Shown here piece after piece: positions 1-10,879 of a stretch of 64,000 nucleotides of DNA (position 1 is the first letter of the stretch; each line of letters starts with the position of its first letter). The stretch is from Synaphobranchus kaupii. Taxonomy: Eukaryota; Chordata; Actinopteri; Anguilliformes; Synaphobranchidae. The stretch covers positions 101,685,586 to 101,749,585 of the forward strand of contig CM056380.1 in assembly GCA_029718625.1 (NCBI GenBank), given 5' to 3'. The position numbers were made by a program, and so were the translations under genes. The notes below the pieces were generated by a model that saw only the letters and a list, made by a program, of their open reading frames with translations, was not told the origin of the DNA and did not search any database.

Positions 1-124
1 CAGAGAAAGAAGATTCCATTATCTGAGTATCTGAGCCTGAAGTGAAGTTCAACCTGGGAGAGGATTGGGGAAGCTCTGACCACAGTTTCGCTGTGATCTC
101 TGGTCCGAGAGCGTACGGTCTTAC

Positions 125-303
125 CTGCAGTCTGGTGAAGACGCCCGATCTCAGATTCCCGAAGCCGTATTTCTGGAGAGCGTTCATTTCTTCCTCCGAG
201 TCCTCTCTGTACACCTGCTGATCGACCTGCCAGTCAAAAGCTCCCTCCTCTTCCTCCTCCTCCTGCCCCTCATACTCATCATCCACATGCCCACTATAGG
301 CTC
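125..303 (-). CDS. shq1: SHQ1 coding exon 4
   Basis: This 179-bp exon encodes an acidic linker with a run of glutamates, then FDWQ and, near its end, [13 protein letters not shown]. The acceptor is TTCTTTAG and the donor is GTAAGA, at the last bases before the exon on the plus strand (120-124). It ends in phase 0. The next exon is beyond the left edge; bases 1-119 look intronic. Confidence 0.93.
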
Positions 304-3300
304 CTAAAGAATTACACAAAAATAGAGCATCAACACTTGGAAACCAAGCATGACGCTAAATTGCATGGTGCTAATAGCTGAATCTAAATTAAAAAGCCAA
401 TTATTCAATAGCCATGAACATAGGAATTATAAAAATGTCTAAGGAAGGACTGACTCTCTGTGGTGAATAGCATACAAGGCAGTATGACACGGTCTTGATC
501 AGGACTAGGCAAAGACGCTGCACTTACCCACGTCCTCCACTAGGGGTTTGGCTGATCTGGATCCCTTGGGGGCTAAAAGACTGGTCAACATTTGGAGCCC
601 TTCAAAGTGCTGGCCTGGGGTCTCCTTTGGGACACGGAGGGAGAAAACGCCTGGGAAACACACAGGTCATGCAGCAGCAGTCAGAGCAGGCCAGATTAAT
701 CAGCACAGAACGATGAGACACCAACAGCAGAAAGAGGACCATCTCAAGCCTAGGTCACGAGGGCTACCGTTTTCAGCTGGTTCTACATTCCCCTTGAGCA
801 AATTACCATCTAATGGCACCACACACCATATGAACACAGATAGGTCAGAGGCCAGAGAATGTTATCAAATTACACAGCTGAGCTTTGGCCTTCTGGAGCA
901 AGGTTGAGCACCCTCTGCTCATCTACACACACAGCACTTTGCTCTGCATACTCTAAATCTCTCAAAATGGCGCGTTGTATGCTCTGTAAATGATTCATGC
1001 GGCAATGGAATCTCTGGCCTACAGCAATGCCAGTTTGGTACTGAACGTAACATTTGGATATCCGCAAAACCAAGCAAGATACAGGAGTTCAAAAGTGATC
1101 AGGATCGGTCTCATTTAATGTAATCATCGTGAGACAAACATTTCAGTTTCATGCATTTTAATGACCGCATAAAACTTTGGATGTCAGAGTATTTACCTTT
1201 AAAATGCATTAAGCCTCTGATTGCCTTGGCGGTGGACCTTTAATGAGGCTTGTTGAGTCCAGGAGAGGCATCTAAATGGTTTCTAATTACTCGTGTAAAC
1301 AGGGACACACATAACTGCAGCTTTATTGCCAGCTGTTGCTGAATTATTTAAACACTGCATGTCAAATAGAGCACTCTGGGAATAAGGCCATGGGGAGAGG
1401 GCAGTACAGCGAAATTAAACACTTTCTCTATAAACCAAACATAACTGAACCCGCCAATTAGCAACTCATTAAAGTAAAACAGATTTTAAAAATAAACTGA
1501 CGCTAAGGGTAGTCATGCTACTGTTTTGTTTTCATGTCAAACATGGACATGTCAAACGCATCCACATTCTTGCACAGCATGCTGGGGGAAAAAGACCAAC
1601 AGCGGGTGTGACACAAAACTGTTCATTAATAGTAATGCATGTGGAGTGGAATAGTATGCAAGTATCCACTTTGTGAGGCAGTTTCCTGGTCTAAATATAC
1701 CTAATGTTTTCAATAAATTATGCTATTCTTCCCTGTCAAAGGCTTTTTCATGTTAAATGCACTTATAAATAGTATACTATACAGTAATGGATAATTAATA
1801 TCCAAAAAGTAGCTGAGTTACTCGCACACCAGAAAAGCTGAGAAAATCTAGTTTTTGCTTTAGAGCAGGGGTGGGAAATTCCAGTCTTAGAGGGCCGGTG
1901 TGTATGCAGGTTTTTGTTCCCACCAATTACCCCAGCTAAATGAGCTAATTGGCTGTTTACACCAACACTGGTAGATTAGATCACATTAACATGTTTCATA
2001 TAGGGACACAAGAAGTCTTCAGCTGTCAATCATGTGCTTATTAAGAATTGTAGCTAAAATGTCAGATGGCATAAATATTAGGGCTAATTAGGTAATTAAG
2101 GCCAGAAGTTGGTCTACAAAACCATCACTTTTTACCTATGCAACCACCAGCCTTATTGTCACCTAGGCGCAGATAACATTTAGCATTTTTATAATTAATA
2201 TCCAAAGAATCAAATAAAAACACAAAAATGGTACTATAACACCAGGCAAGCTGAATTGGAAAGAGACTGCAATAGGGGAAAAAACATTTATTACCACATT
2301 TATTACCTAAATCAATGGGCTATTAAATCACAGATAACTCTATATGTAATTAAGACTGTCTGACCAGCATTTAGTGAGACAGAAAGGCACAGGGGATCAA
2401 TCAATTAATGTCTGATTGAGGCTATAACTCAAACACCCATAATACTGCACACCACTGTTTGGTATCCAGGGTGAGAGAATCTCCAATCACCATGAGCAGC
2501 AGCGTGATGACATCAAAGAGACCTCACAAAGAGAAGATGGCCACTATAATTAAAATAACGGATAGCCATGTCCCCACTGTCACTGGGCACTTCTCTTTTT
2601 CCTTCTTTACTTCGGCAGATGGATGGTGCTGCCGGTTGTCAGCGATATCATATCAATATTGAGGGAAAACACGTTTTGTTTGAAGGCATTAAAAAAACAA
2701 AACAATAATAATTACATTTATTAGTCCCAGAGAAGCTGGATGAGGGTGTCTGGTTTTTGAAAGAAAAAAAAAAACAATAAAATAAAATAAATGATGTTAT
2801 GTTTCTTCGACCACTTGTAGTTGAGCGCTTCATGGTTAATTGTGAAATGTATTGGCAAGAACTGTTAAAAAAAGAGCAGTTTTTGTTTGGGAGTGAAAAA
2901 AAAAACAAAAATAGGAGACACAAACTCTGTAAATCAGCATTTGTGCATCCTATTTTTATTTTGTTTTACTTAAATTTTTGAGTAGGACTTATTGTAGATT
3001 TGGTACTTCACTTCTCCATCTGTTTGGACCCCGTCTTCATGCGTTCCGTTGCTTTAGTCGACGCACTTTTATATTGTTGATTTTTAAATGCAAAATACCA
3101 GATAAAAATGCAGAAGATTAAGGCTGCCTCCACTGGAGGACGGACCGCAAGTCCACCTGACGCATGCGAAGTCGAAGTCAATTTATGCAGCTTGGAAAAA
3201 AAGAGTTGGTGGATGCTGACAGTGGGAGCGCTCTCAGGATGTACCGCCGTGAAAAACCGCCATTTCTGCCCAGCTGCTTCCTTCTTGCAATTAAACGGGT

Positions 3301-5596
3301 TGATTGTGTCTCGGGTGTTGCGTGATTACGACAGTTACCAAGCCAAGGTAATTCATTTCTGAGATGGTACATTTAATTTTATTGCCCATGGTGTGTTTTG
3401 CTGTGCGCAATATATTCAGCAGCAGAAGCCCTTTCCTCAACCTTCGTCTTCTCAGAGCTCTCCCGCTAAAAGATGAAATGCGATTTAAGTCAAATTTTAT
3501 TTTACCTCAGAAACGTAGAGGAAAACATGTGCAATTTGTGTGATGCATTTGTCCATTGTGATTCTTACACATGTATGTGAATCATGCATTTTACGTGCTA
3601 CAGGTTCTACGGCTCTGCTGAACAGTAATGGTAAAAGAGCACGCCTGTATTTTCCTAAACATATCTGGAATGGGTGTGATCCAGAACTATCTGTCACTGT
3701 TAATGCACGTGGCATGGGGTGGGATAGAAGGCAAGCATCCACTTTGAGGCAGTTCTCTGGGGCATTGTTCCTAATATTTTCCATAAATAACTATTCTGCC
3801 CTGTCAAAGGCTTGTTTTCATTGAAAGTACATAAAGTAGCACCTAAACCTCTCGTTTTAATGTATAGCGGATAATATTAAGGCGTTTTCTAAAGAGTAGC
3901 GGTTTTCTTCACCATGCCTTTTGGGTGAGGGCTTGGACATTTTGGTGTGGAATCTGCTAAAAGGTAGTCTATGCTTCCTGAAGCTGGAAGTCCAACAGGA
4001 GCAGTAAATAGCTGGAGATAGTGTCTCCAAGGAGGCAGGGAATCACTTGGCAGTGTACTTCCTACCTCACACTGCGCGGTAGCAACTCCCCCAGCTTATC
4101 GGGTAGCTGCAGTGCGCCTGGGCCAACTGCATTAGTAAAGCAGCGCTTTGGTGAGATGACTGTGCAGCTCAGCTCACGGATTTCAGGAGGAAAAGATACG
4201 GTGGCTGCATGTGCTTTAGAGCAGTGATTCTCAACTGGTGGGTCGCGACCCAAAAGTGGGTCACGGACCCGTTTTCAGTGGGTCGCGGGCCTTTGCCTGG
4301 GCAAAAAAAAAAAAAAAATGTTAAGAAAAAAATCCTGTGCTTTTATTTTGAAGGGGATTTTTTATGCAGCGGAGTGCCGTCTATTCACACTCCTTAACAG
4401 TAGGTGGCGATAATGCCCTGTAATGCTAATTGACACCCACCATTTCACAGTATAGAAGAAGACCCTCAAAGTTTGTTTATTATGCTAATTGAGCATGGCG
4501 AAACGCAAGTACGACACCGACTACCGACACCGACTTTTGTGTTGGCAAACTGTGATATTCTGTACTATCTCAGGTTCAAACTGCACCATCTTTTCATTAA
4601 ATAAATTTGAGAAGTTGAAAGTTTTCCTCGATTTGGGTCGCGGCTTGTCATTAAGGGGTGATGGTGGGTCCCGAAGCCAGACCAGTTGAGAACCACTGCT
4701 TTAGAGCATGCGTTTAATCTGCACCCACGGAATTTATTGAGGGCTTAGTACTACTATGAGGAATTCCAAAATGGGGCAGAAAATCGTGTTAGGATGGCGT
4801 TTAAAAAAAACGAAACAAGAAAGCATATTACCTTTGTCAACATCAAATGAGGCTTTTTCTCTTCCGTCTTCCACTATTCTTCCAGGTAGGGTCAACCTGG
4901 TGAGCGAATGATCAAAGTTGATACACAGATATATGTTTTAAAGACCAAACGCCGCTCCAGCGCCTTTGGGCTTAGCATCCCTCAAAACACTTGAAGGTCC
5001 TTGGTTCAAATCCCAACTGAGCCATTGATTACGATGACATGAAAAATTACATCTTTTGGCACATCTCATTTGCATACACTTTACAGAATAACAGGAATGT
5101 ATTAAGCATGTACCTGTACATACATTAAGAATATACCTGTCAAACAGTGGAATCTTTTCCAAGACTCTACATGTACACAAAACTGATTTACACCACTGAT
5201 AAGGAAAATAACCACTATTCACCCCACAATTGAGTCGCACTTTAACAGTCACAGTCTGTATTTCAACCGGCATAGACATACTGAATACAGAGCATAGTGA
5301 TGGCTGCTAATACAGAAGGACTGCAGACAGTGCAGGGTGGTGCCACAACTGGTAAGTGTATGAAACCACTTGCAGCTTCGCAGTGAAAACTCCACAGAAA
5401 AACCCAGCGATGGAGCACGCAGACAAACCAGAAACCTCTCGGTCCCTGCGTACCTGAGGAAGTACGGTTTGGCGTAGAGCTTGAAATCCTCCCCGTCGAT
5501 GTAGAGGTCAAACTCGGACGTCCTGCTGTAGGGAACACGGATGCTCAAGAGGAGGAAGTCCGCCTCCTGGCTGAGGTCAAACGCTGGGGTGAGCAT
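125..5596 (-). CDS. shq1: SHQ1, H/ACA ribonucleoprotein assembly factor (5' part, four coding exons)
   Basis: SHQ1 is a chaperone that holds dyskerin (NAP57/CBF5) before it joins H/ACA snoRNPs and telomerase; it acts in the cytosol and nucleoplasm. The coding exons seen, in transcript order, are 5596-5454, 4896-4832, 650-528 and 303-125. They join in phase to 170 codons with no stop. The start [10 protein letters not shown] and the stretch [20 protein letters not shown] match the N-terminal CS (p23-like) domain of the family. Exon 3 carries [13 protein letters not shown], and exon 4 has an acidic linker followed by [11 protein letters not shown], which opens the conserved SHQ1-specific region. 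The human protein is about 577 residues, so roughly 70 percent lies off the left edge. The gene diverges from GXYLT2, as in human. Identification comes from recognising family motifs and is strong. Confidence 0.95.
528..650 (-). CDS. shq1: SHQ1 coding exon 3
   Basis: This 123-bp exon encodes [20 protein letters not shown] and then [20 protein letters not shown]. The motif [10 protein letters not shown] is characteristic of SHQ1. The acceptor is GTTTCCCAG and the donor GTAAGT is consensus. Confidence 0.95.
1602..1800. repeat. Diverged duplicated segment, copy A
   Basis: The order of words in this segment (GGGTGTGA, TAATGCA, TATCCACTTTG, GAGGCAGTT, CCTAAT, CCCTGTCAAAGGCTT, GGATAATTAATA) recurs at 3671-3880 in the same orientation with substitutions and small gaps. 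It may be a local duplication or two copies of an old mobile element. Confidence 0.6.
1867..2450 (+). mobile_element. hAT-like repeat fragment
   Basis: The segment starts CAGGGGTGGGAAATTCCAG, the type of terminus seen in non-autonomous hAT elements of fish, directly after CTTTAGAG. No matching inverted end or second target copy was found to the right, so the right boundary is a guess and the element may be truncated. Confidence 0.4.
3671..3880. repeat. Diverged duplicated segment, copy B
   Basis: Partner of 1602-1800, with shared words CATCCACTTTGAGGCAGTT and CCCTGTCAAAGGCTTG in the same order and strand. Both copies lie in SHQ1 intron 2. Confidence 0.6.
4222..4698. mobile_element. hAT MITE with 8-bp target duplication
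   Basis: The ends are CAGTGATTCTCAACTGG and its near-perfect inverted partner CCAGTTGAGAACCACTG. They are flanked by identical 8-bp direct repeats CTTTAGAG at 4214-4221 and 4699-4706. There is no transposase frame, so this 477-bp element is non-autonomous. It carries GGGTCGCGACCC-like words near the left end. Confidence 0.92.
4832..4896 (-). CDS. shq1: SHQ1 coding exon 2
   Basis: This 65-bp exon encodes [20 protein letters not shown] and the first base of a glycine codon, completing the middle of the CS domain. The acceptor is CTCACCAG and the donor is GTAATA. It keeps phase with exons 1 and 3. Confidence 0.95.
4960..5030 (+). repeat. Possible tRNA-derived SINE head
   Basis: GGTTCAAATCCC matches a pol III B box, and a weak A-box-like stretch lies about 40 bases before it. 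It sits between SHQ1 coding exons 1 and 2. There is no acceptor-stem pairing that would suggest a functional tRNA gene. Confidence 0.3.
5454..5596 (-). CDS. shq1: SHQ1 coding exon 1 (start codon, CS domain)
   Basis: The exon begins at the ATG whose T-side base is 5596 and encodes [20 protein letters not shown] onward through the first strands of the CS domain. It ends after CTCAG, and the donor GTACGC lies at 5453-5448. The start was chosen because it matches the family start; an open frame continues upstream to an ATG ending at 5695, but that reads through a splice acceptor and a SINE. The exon ends two bases into an arginine codon. Confidence 0.95.
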
Positions 5597-5634
5597 GATG
5601 AGGGCTGCTGGCAATCTGAAAGGGGAAACGGGGG
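5597..5634 (-). promoter_or_regulatory. Splice acceptor just upstream of the SHQ1 start codon
   Basis: On the minus strand a pyrimidine run ending CCCCTTTCAG stops at base 5616 and is followed by 19 bases and the ATG. This looks like a genuine 3' splice site, so exon 1 as listed is probably the coding part of a second exon (5615-5454) and the first exon is untranslated and further upstream. Confidence 0.6.
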
Positions 5635-5639
5635 ACAGC

Positions 5640-5715
5640 ACTGTTGTATAATGGACAGGGGATTGGACCTGCAACTCAAAGGTTACTGGGTTCAATTCCC
5701 AGCTGGGGCACTTCC
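5640..5715 (+). repeat. tRNA-derived SINE head
   Basis: The order of words (TAATGG, GGGGATTGGACCTG, AAAGGTTACTGGGTTCAA, TTCCCAGCTGGGGCAC) is that of the tRNA-like 5' part of a widespread fish SINE, with an internal B box GGGTTCAATTCCC. It begins just upstream of the SHQ1 splice acceptor. The rest of the SINE is absent or decayed. Confidence 0.6.
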
Positions 5716-6631
5716 ATAGATAGCGGCCTTCAAACTTTCATGAGACTACTCCAGGGATGATTTCTAACCAGCAAATATGCTAGCCAGTGTTGCATGCTTT
5801 GAAAAGCCTTGGTTAGTTGTAATGATAATTCAACCAATGGTGATGGTTGAGTAAAACTGCATAGTGATTTCTCCATTATGTTTTTTTTTGTCACAAATAA
5901 GGTCACTTGCTGCTGGGAATATGCCCCAATGTTCCAGAGTTATTGAAGAAATACAGTAATGCTACTTTTTTGGCTATATCGCCCACCAATATTTACCGAT
6001 CTGTAGCACCACCATTGAAACGGAAACATTCCAATTTAAATGCATCTTCTGAATATTCATGCACGGGAATGACCAAGACAATGCCCTGTCCTTTCGCATA
6101 CCACTACATAAAAAAAACCTTTTTATAAACTGAGCAACAGCACCAGAAATGTATACTAACCAGAACTCGTATAGTAAAAAAAGTTGAAGACAGAAAGAGA
6201 AAAGGAGATGACCATCTGGTTACTCTAGGAAGTCTGTATAATATACCATGATTTTTGTGTCATCCAAACTCTATGTTAATTACCATTATATGTAGGCTAT
6301 AGATGTGCCTAATTGTGATGGCATATATCGTGAGAATGACACAATGCAGGTAGATCATTCCATATCAAGCAAATGAAATCGGGAAGGTTTACGGGGTTCT
6401 CCAGCATTTTTCTTACATACAGTAGTACTTATTGCTCGATAATTTGGATGAAAACCCTTAGCTTTGGTCACTCTGTGCTTTAGTAGATTTGATTTAATTT
6501 AAGTTCACAAAGGCTGACGGGTTGGGGGGAATTTTTTCACATCACAACTTAATAATAAAGTAAAAATATAGAATAATAGACTTGCATTTTTGTTGAAATC
6601 CACACCTTTAAGTCTGGTGGTATGCACTTAA

Positions 6632-7543
6632 AGCTAGAGTATGCAGTTTCCCCCACATTTCTTGTCACATCCCTTGGCCCTGCTCACAGAGAAAGAGACA
6701 CCCCCCCACCCCACAGACCTCCTTGTGAATGTGAAAGTCTGCTAGATACAATTGCAGGATTACAGATCAGTATTGCTAACATTACAGTAAAAATGTCATC
6801 TAAAATTCCAGGTAAAACAACAAAATCTTTTCTGTTGTTGCAGAATAACACAGAGTTTGTGTAGCATTAGTCTGAACCAGGCATTATCTGGCTACAGCTG
6901 GTAGCTATGCTTTGGTAACTTATAGCCGTGTAGCCAGTTTGAGCTAATGCGATCTTTACAACATTTAACGTTAGCAAGCATGTCCTTCTTCCAAGAACTA
7001 GCCGCCGAATACAGTAATGTTATCAATAATACCAATTACCAACCTAGCGACTATTCAGTTATCTCGCAAGCAGAAAGTCCATTCATGTTGAAACTTTTGA
7101 CCTACCTGTCCAGTCTGGATTTAAACTAATTTGTTCCTGAAAATCTCACCACCTTGTGAAATTAGCACCTACGTTTACTCCAGTTTTCACGTGAGGTTTA
7201 TCCAATTCCTTTTTATTTTTCTTTCCGTGAAATAGCGCCGGTGTAACGGGTCACTGTGAAATGTCCAGCTGGCGAACTGGCTAGCTACAGGCAAAGTCAA
7301 TCTCACAGTTGATTGGTCCGCGATGTGGTCATGGTCATAAGCCACCTTTTTCAAAACTTGTTTTGAAAAAACTAAATTTGGAGCGAATTGCTGGTTTTAG
7401 AATGCAGAATTTGAGGGTATAAACACAGTCTATACTAGTGCTGGATTTCTCTCAGAACAGATCTTTCTATAATTGCTACCAACTATGCATGACTGTTCCC
7501 TGATATTTAAAAAAAGAAAAAAAAAAAGTTGCATACTCTAGCT
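6632..7543. mobile_element. MITE flanked by TTAA
   Basis: Terminal inverted repeats begin AGCTAGAGTATGCA at both ends, and TTAA lies outside each end (6628-6631 and 7544-7547). A 912-bp element without a coding frame flanked by TTAA suggests a piggyBac-type target, but the superfamily is not certain. Confidence 0.7.
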
Positions 7544-7711
7544 TTAATATACATAAAATGCAATCTTTCTGATGGATCACTATTTAAATGTATTTCAGAG
7601 GTTTACATTTTAGACAGCAGGGGGTGCTGCATTCAGGCAGTTTATTCTCAGTCAGACTTGTTAAGGTTACTTTACTGGTATGTAACAAACACTCTTATCC
7701 AAAGAGACTTA

Positions 7712-8479
7712 AGCTGATGATACACGGGCAATATTTTCAGGCAATATTGCCGGCAATATTGCCAGACAATAATTGCTGGCAATTTTCCTATTGACAAATC
7801 AATATCGGAACAAGTTTGATCGAGGCAAGCAATATTTTGCTACCATCCAATCACAGATGAGATTTTGGGTCACATGACACCTGAGTCGTCCAAAAATAAA
7901 TTTCAACAATGGCTGCCAAGTGGTGCGAGGAAACCGAAGGGATGCTGATCTCTTATAACTTTATTTATTTATTACTCAGGTAAGTTATATTGATGTATTA
8001 GTGTAATATTGAAATAAAGACCAACTTTTCATAAGTTATGGTATTCTTGACTTTTGATTGTAAATAATTGGTATTATTACTCACTCACCGCCGTACTGAC
8101 GAACCGAGTGACTTTTAACTAGCTAGCTAGCTAGCTAGCTAACTTTACTCAACAGACCTAATCAGACCACCTGCTTTACTGGTGAATACATCCATGAATG
8201 CTTCCGTAAAATTTAGAGATACGGTCGATTGAATTACATTGGTGGAAAGCTGTGGTTCTTGCCGTTCCGGGCACATATATACCTTTGTGGTGAGATGACG
8301 GTAAAGGTTTGAAACAGAGGTTAAAAACAGGATCCGCAAAAATTCTTTTTTCAGTTATTTTTCAGTTATTGCCCCATTGCCCATTGCTACAGTGGCCCAT
8401 ACCCATTGCCCATTGCTGGCAATATTGTACAATATTGCTGGCAATATTGCCTGAAAATATTGCCCGTGTATCATCAGCT
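7712..8479. mobile_element. PIF/Harbinger-type MITE with long inverted ends
   Basis: The ends are AGCTGATGATACACGGGC and its inverted partner, continuing as repeats of GGCAATATTGCC-like palindromic words. The 3-bp target copies are TTA at 7709-7711 and 8480-8482, as in PIF/Harbinger. Inside, an ATG with good context at 7909 opens MAAKWCEETEGMLISYNFIY and runs into a consensus donor GTAAGTT at 7980. A TAGC tetranucleotide run lies near 8120-8140. The element interrupts a short L2/SINE tail fragment, with ACTCTTATCCAAAGAGACTTA before it and ACAATGC after it. Confidence 0.85.
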
Positions 8480-8482
8480 TTA

Positions 8483-9394
8483 CAATGCAAACCCAAATGC
8501 AAAGATCAGGGATCAAAATTATTTTTTTGGCAGGGCATTTGTAACAGAACAGTTGTCTAGCAATAAACAGCATTTTCAACAGGGTTCAATGAGCCTTCTA
8601 TAAGTGCATGGTAATTTAATCATGAATGAGTTTTATGAGGAATGTAAAGATCGTCCACATACTGGATACCACCAGCCTGAAAATGTGAGTTCTGATTTCA
8701 ACCCCCAACCCCAAAGCATATTGAGGATGTTCTCTATCCATAATTTCATGAGATTTGACATTGAAACAAGACAAGTATTTTTTACCATCACACTCACTAC
8801 ATGCCCTGTGTCAACTCTATGAAAAGCACAACAGCATAGGCTCAAGAAGACTAAGCCAAGATAGACAATGTGTACTCTATGAAGTCCAGTGGTGCAAGTT
8901 ATGCTTGCGTTAAGCTCTGATTGGCCAATCTGTTTGACATTCCCCTGACCTATGAGCTCAGAAGATTTTTTTGTCTCTTCTAAGCAGATCCATCTGGCCT
9001 CCTGTTAGCCCATAATAAACTATGTATGCAAACATACTGAAACCATACAACAGACACCAGAGCAACCAGTACCAGTGACGGGTGTATAGTTCACGGTGAG
9101 TGATTTTATAAACACTTTAGGGGAGGGGAAAACAAACAGGTTAAACTACAGTATGCATTACAACCCAAATACTTTGGAAAATACATTTGAGGTCTAAACA
9201 ATGACAGCAAGCTTCAGAATGGGCATTTGTGAGAGTATCAACATGACCCACCCTCTGCACTTTAGCTACACATAGCCTAATGTTAGCCAAACATGGGGAA
9301 ATAATACTCAGGGAGAGCTAACCTCTACAAAAAAAGGCACTTAAAAGGGGTTATGTTCCCATTTATCCAGTTATACAGTAGGCCTAGTACATAT
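8483..9394. other. No gene seen
   Basis: Between the Harbinger MITE and the Ty3/gypsy element I see no exon, RNA gene or complete mobile element. Confidence 0.5.
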
Positions 9395-9848
9395 TGTGAC
9401 GAGCGCGGAGAATGAGGGAGACAGCGGTTTGCAGTATCGAATCGCTCCAGCCGAGCTTCGCTTTATTCAACGCTACCTTACCAGCTCTGAAAAGAGCCAT
9501 TGATTTGTTGCAGGATCCAGCTCAGCGTTGTTCACATTTAGGAAGCACTTTTTACTAACACAAACAATCGCTTCAGGTCCTGCCTTATATTATAAGTAGT
9601 CGGCTGTGATTGGCGCACACACTTACATATTCCTAGCCAATCACAGCCACACATAAATGACAGTTAGTTTAGTTACGTTTAAAATGAAAGTGACAGTTAA
9701 CAGTTACGTTAACACAATACGCGGCTAACAAGCTAACAACACAATTAAAACACACACAGCACGTTATTTACAATTATCTACACTTTGACCGGGTAGCGGC
9801 TCACTACACGGTCCTAGCTGGCCAGTTGACAACCCCCAGGCCGCCACA
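9395..9848 (-). repeat. 3' LTR of the Ty3/gypsy element
   Basis: This 454-bp direct repeat of 15094-15578 has TGTG and CACA termini. It contains an inner inverted pair, GGCTGTGATTGGCG and CTAGCCAATCACAGCC. Confidence 0.95.
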
Positions 9849-9862
9849 TTGCCCCCACCCAA
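9849..9862 (-). other. Polypurine tract of the Ty3/gypsy element
   Basis: Next to the 3' LTR the minus strand reads GGGTGGGGGCAA, which fits the plus-strand primer position of an LTR retrotransposon. Confidence 0.6.
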
Positions 9863-9933
9863 GGGGTCACAAGTCTCCGACGACCCCGCAGTCCACCCAC
9901 AACTCACATCAAAGTCCCGTAAGTGGCCTGGGC

Positions 9934-10698
9934 TCACCGTCCGAACATCAGGGCAGCAGGGGTGAGTTGGCTGGACTCCTGCACAGCTGACCTGTAAGCC
10001 CACAGGACCAAGGGCAGGTGGCGATCCCAGTCCTGCTGGTGCTGGCTGGCTAAGATGGCTAGCTGGGTAGCTAGCGTGCAGTTAAATCGCTCGATGAGGC
10101 CGTCGCTTTGGGGATGGAGTGGCGTCGTTCGGGTCTTTGTCACGCCCAACCGTTTGCAGACCTCAGCCAGCACCTGGGACGCGAAGTTGCGCCCCTGGTC
10201 ACTGTGGAGCTCGGCAGGGGCCCCGAAACGGGTGAACATCTCCTCCACGAGCCTTTCCGCCGTCGTCACCGCACTCTGGTCTGGTATAGCGAATGCCTCC
10301 GGCCACTTGGTGAAGTAATCCATCGCTACAAGAATGTAGCGATTGCCGGAGTCGGTGACGGGGAAGGGCCCGAGAACATCCACCCCCACCAGGTGTTGTT
10401 GCAGGGGTGCTCGGGAGCGTTGACTAGGCCCTTTCTGTGCCATGCAGGAGTCGCAGCAATGGCCTGGGGCCTGCCACTGTCTGTAGAGGAGACCGTCGTG
10501 CTGCACCAAGCTGCTGTTCAGGCTGTAGTAGCTCTTAAGCTCTGGGCTCTCTGCCGACACCACCGACCGCTCGGGACGCTGCCCCACCTCCAGCCAGCCC
10601 CGCACCTTGCCCAGCGTGCTGTCTGCTTCCTGGGCCTCTCGCAGCTCCATGGGCGTCAGCGGCAGCCACCCCTCCACTGGCCTGGACCACCGCCACAT
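9934..10698 (-). pseudogene. Integrase region of the Ty3/gypsy element
   Basis: This open frame carries the integrase core with the catalytic residues in VDVLGPFPV (first D), LHSDQGRNF (second D) and SDGLIERFN (E), plus FTKWPEAFAIPDQ between them. The upstream HHCC zinc finger is reduced to CCDSCMAQKG. The frame stops after LTPAALMFGR, where related elements continue through a C-terminal domain, so pol is truncated just before the polypurine tract. Confidence 0.88.
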
Positions 10699-10879
10699 CT
10701 GGGCTCACCTGTTCCCGTTCCTCTTGGCGGCTACAGTAGCGACACTTTTGGGCTGCGCACAGCAGGCACGATAAAGCATCTGTGTTCCCATGAAGTCGGC
10801 CTGCCCGTTGCCGGATTTCAAAGTCATCGCCTTGCAGTTGTTCCAGCCAGCGAGCAACTTGCCCCTCAGAATCTTTAAA

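Larger units (their letters stand above)
651..4831. other. SHQ1 intron 2
   Basis: No exon was seen in this intron. It contains a hAT-like repeat start at 1867, a complete hAT MITE at 4222-4698, and two diverged copies of a 200-bp segment at 1602-1800 and 3671-3880. The remaining sequence is AT-rich and unremarkable. Confidence 0.7.

Noticed and set aside
2459..2662. Possible extra SHQ1 exon
   Set aside because: Exons 2 and 3 already join in phase across this intron and the translation has no SHQ1 similarity on either strand.
4985..5015. Functional tRNA gene
   Set aside because: Only a B-box-like word is present; there is no paired acceptor stem or anticodon arm, so a SINE head is more likely.
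5249..5695. Longer SHQ1 start at the ATG ending at 5695
   Set aside because: The extension reads through a strong splice acceptor and a SINE, and the downstream part reads through the exon 1 donor into the intron. The family start is [10 protein letters not shown].
10108..10878. Open frame of 256 codons on the plus strand
   Set aside because: It is antisense to the integrase region of the Ty3/gypsy element and has no recognisable domain; the minus-strand frame explains the sequence.
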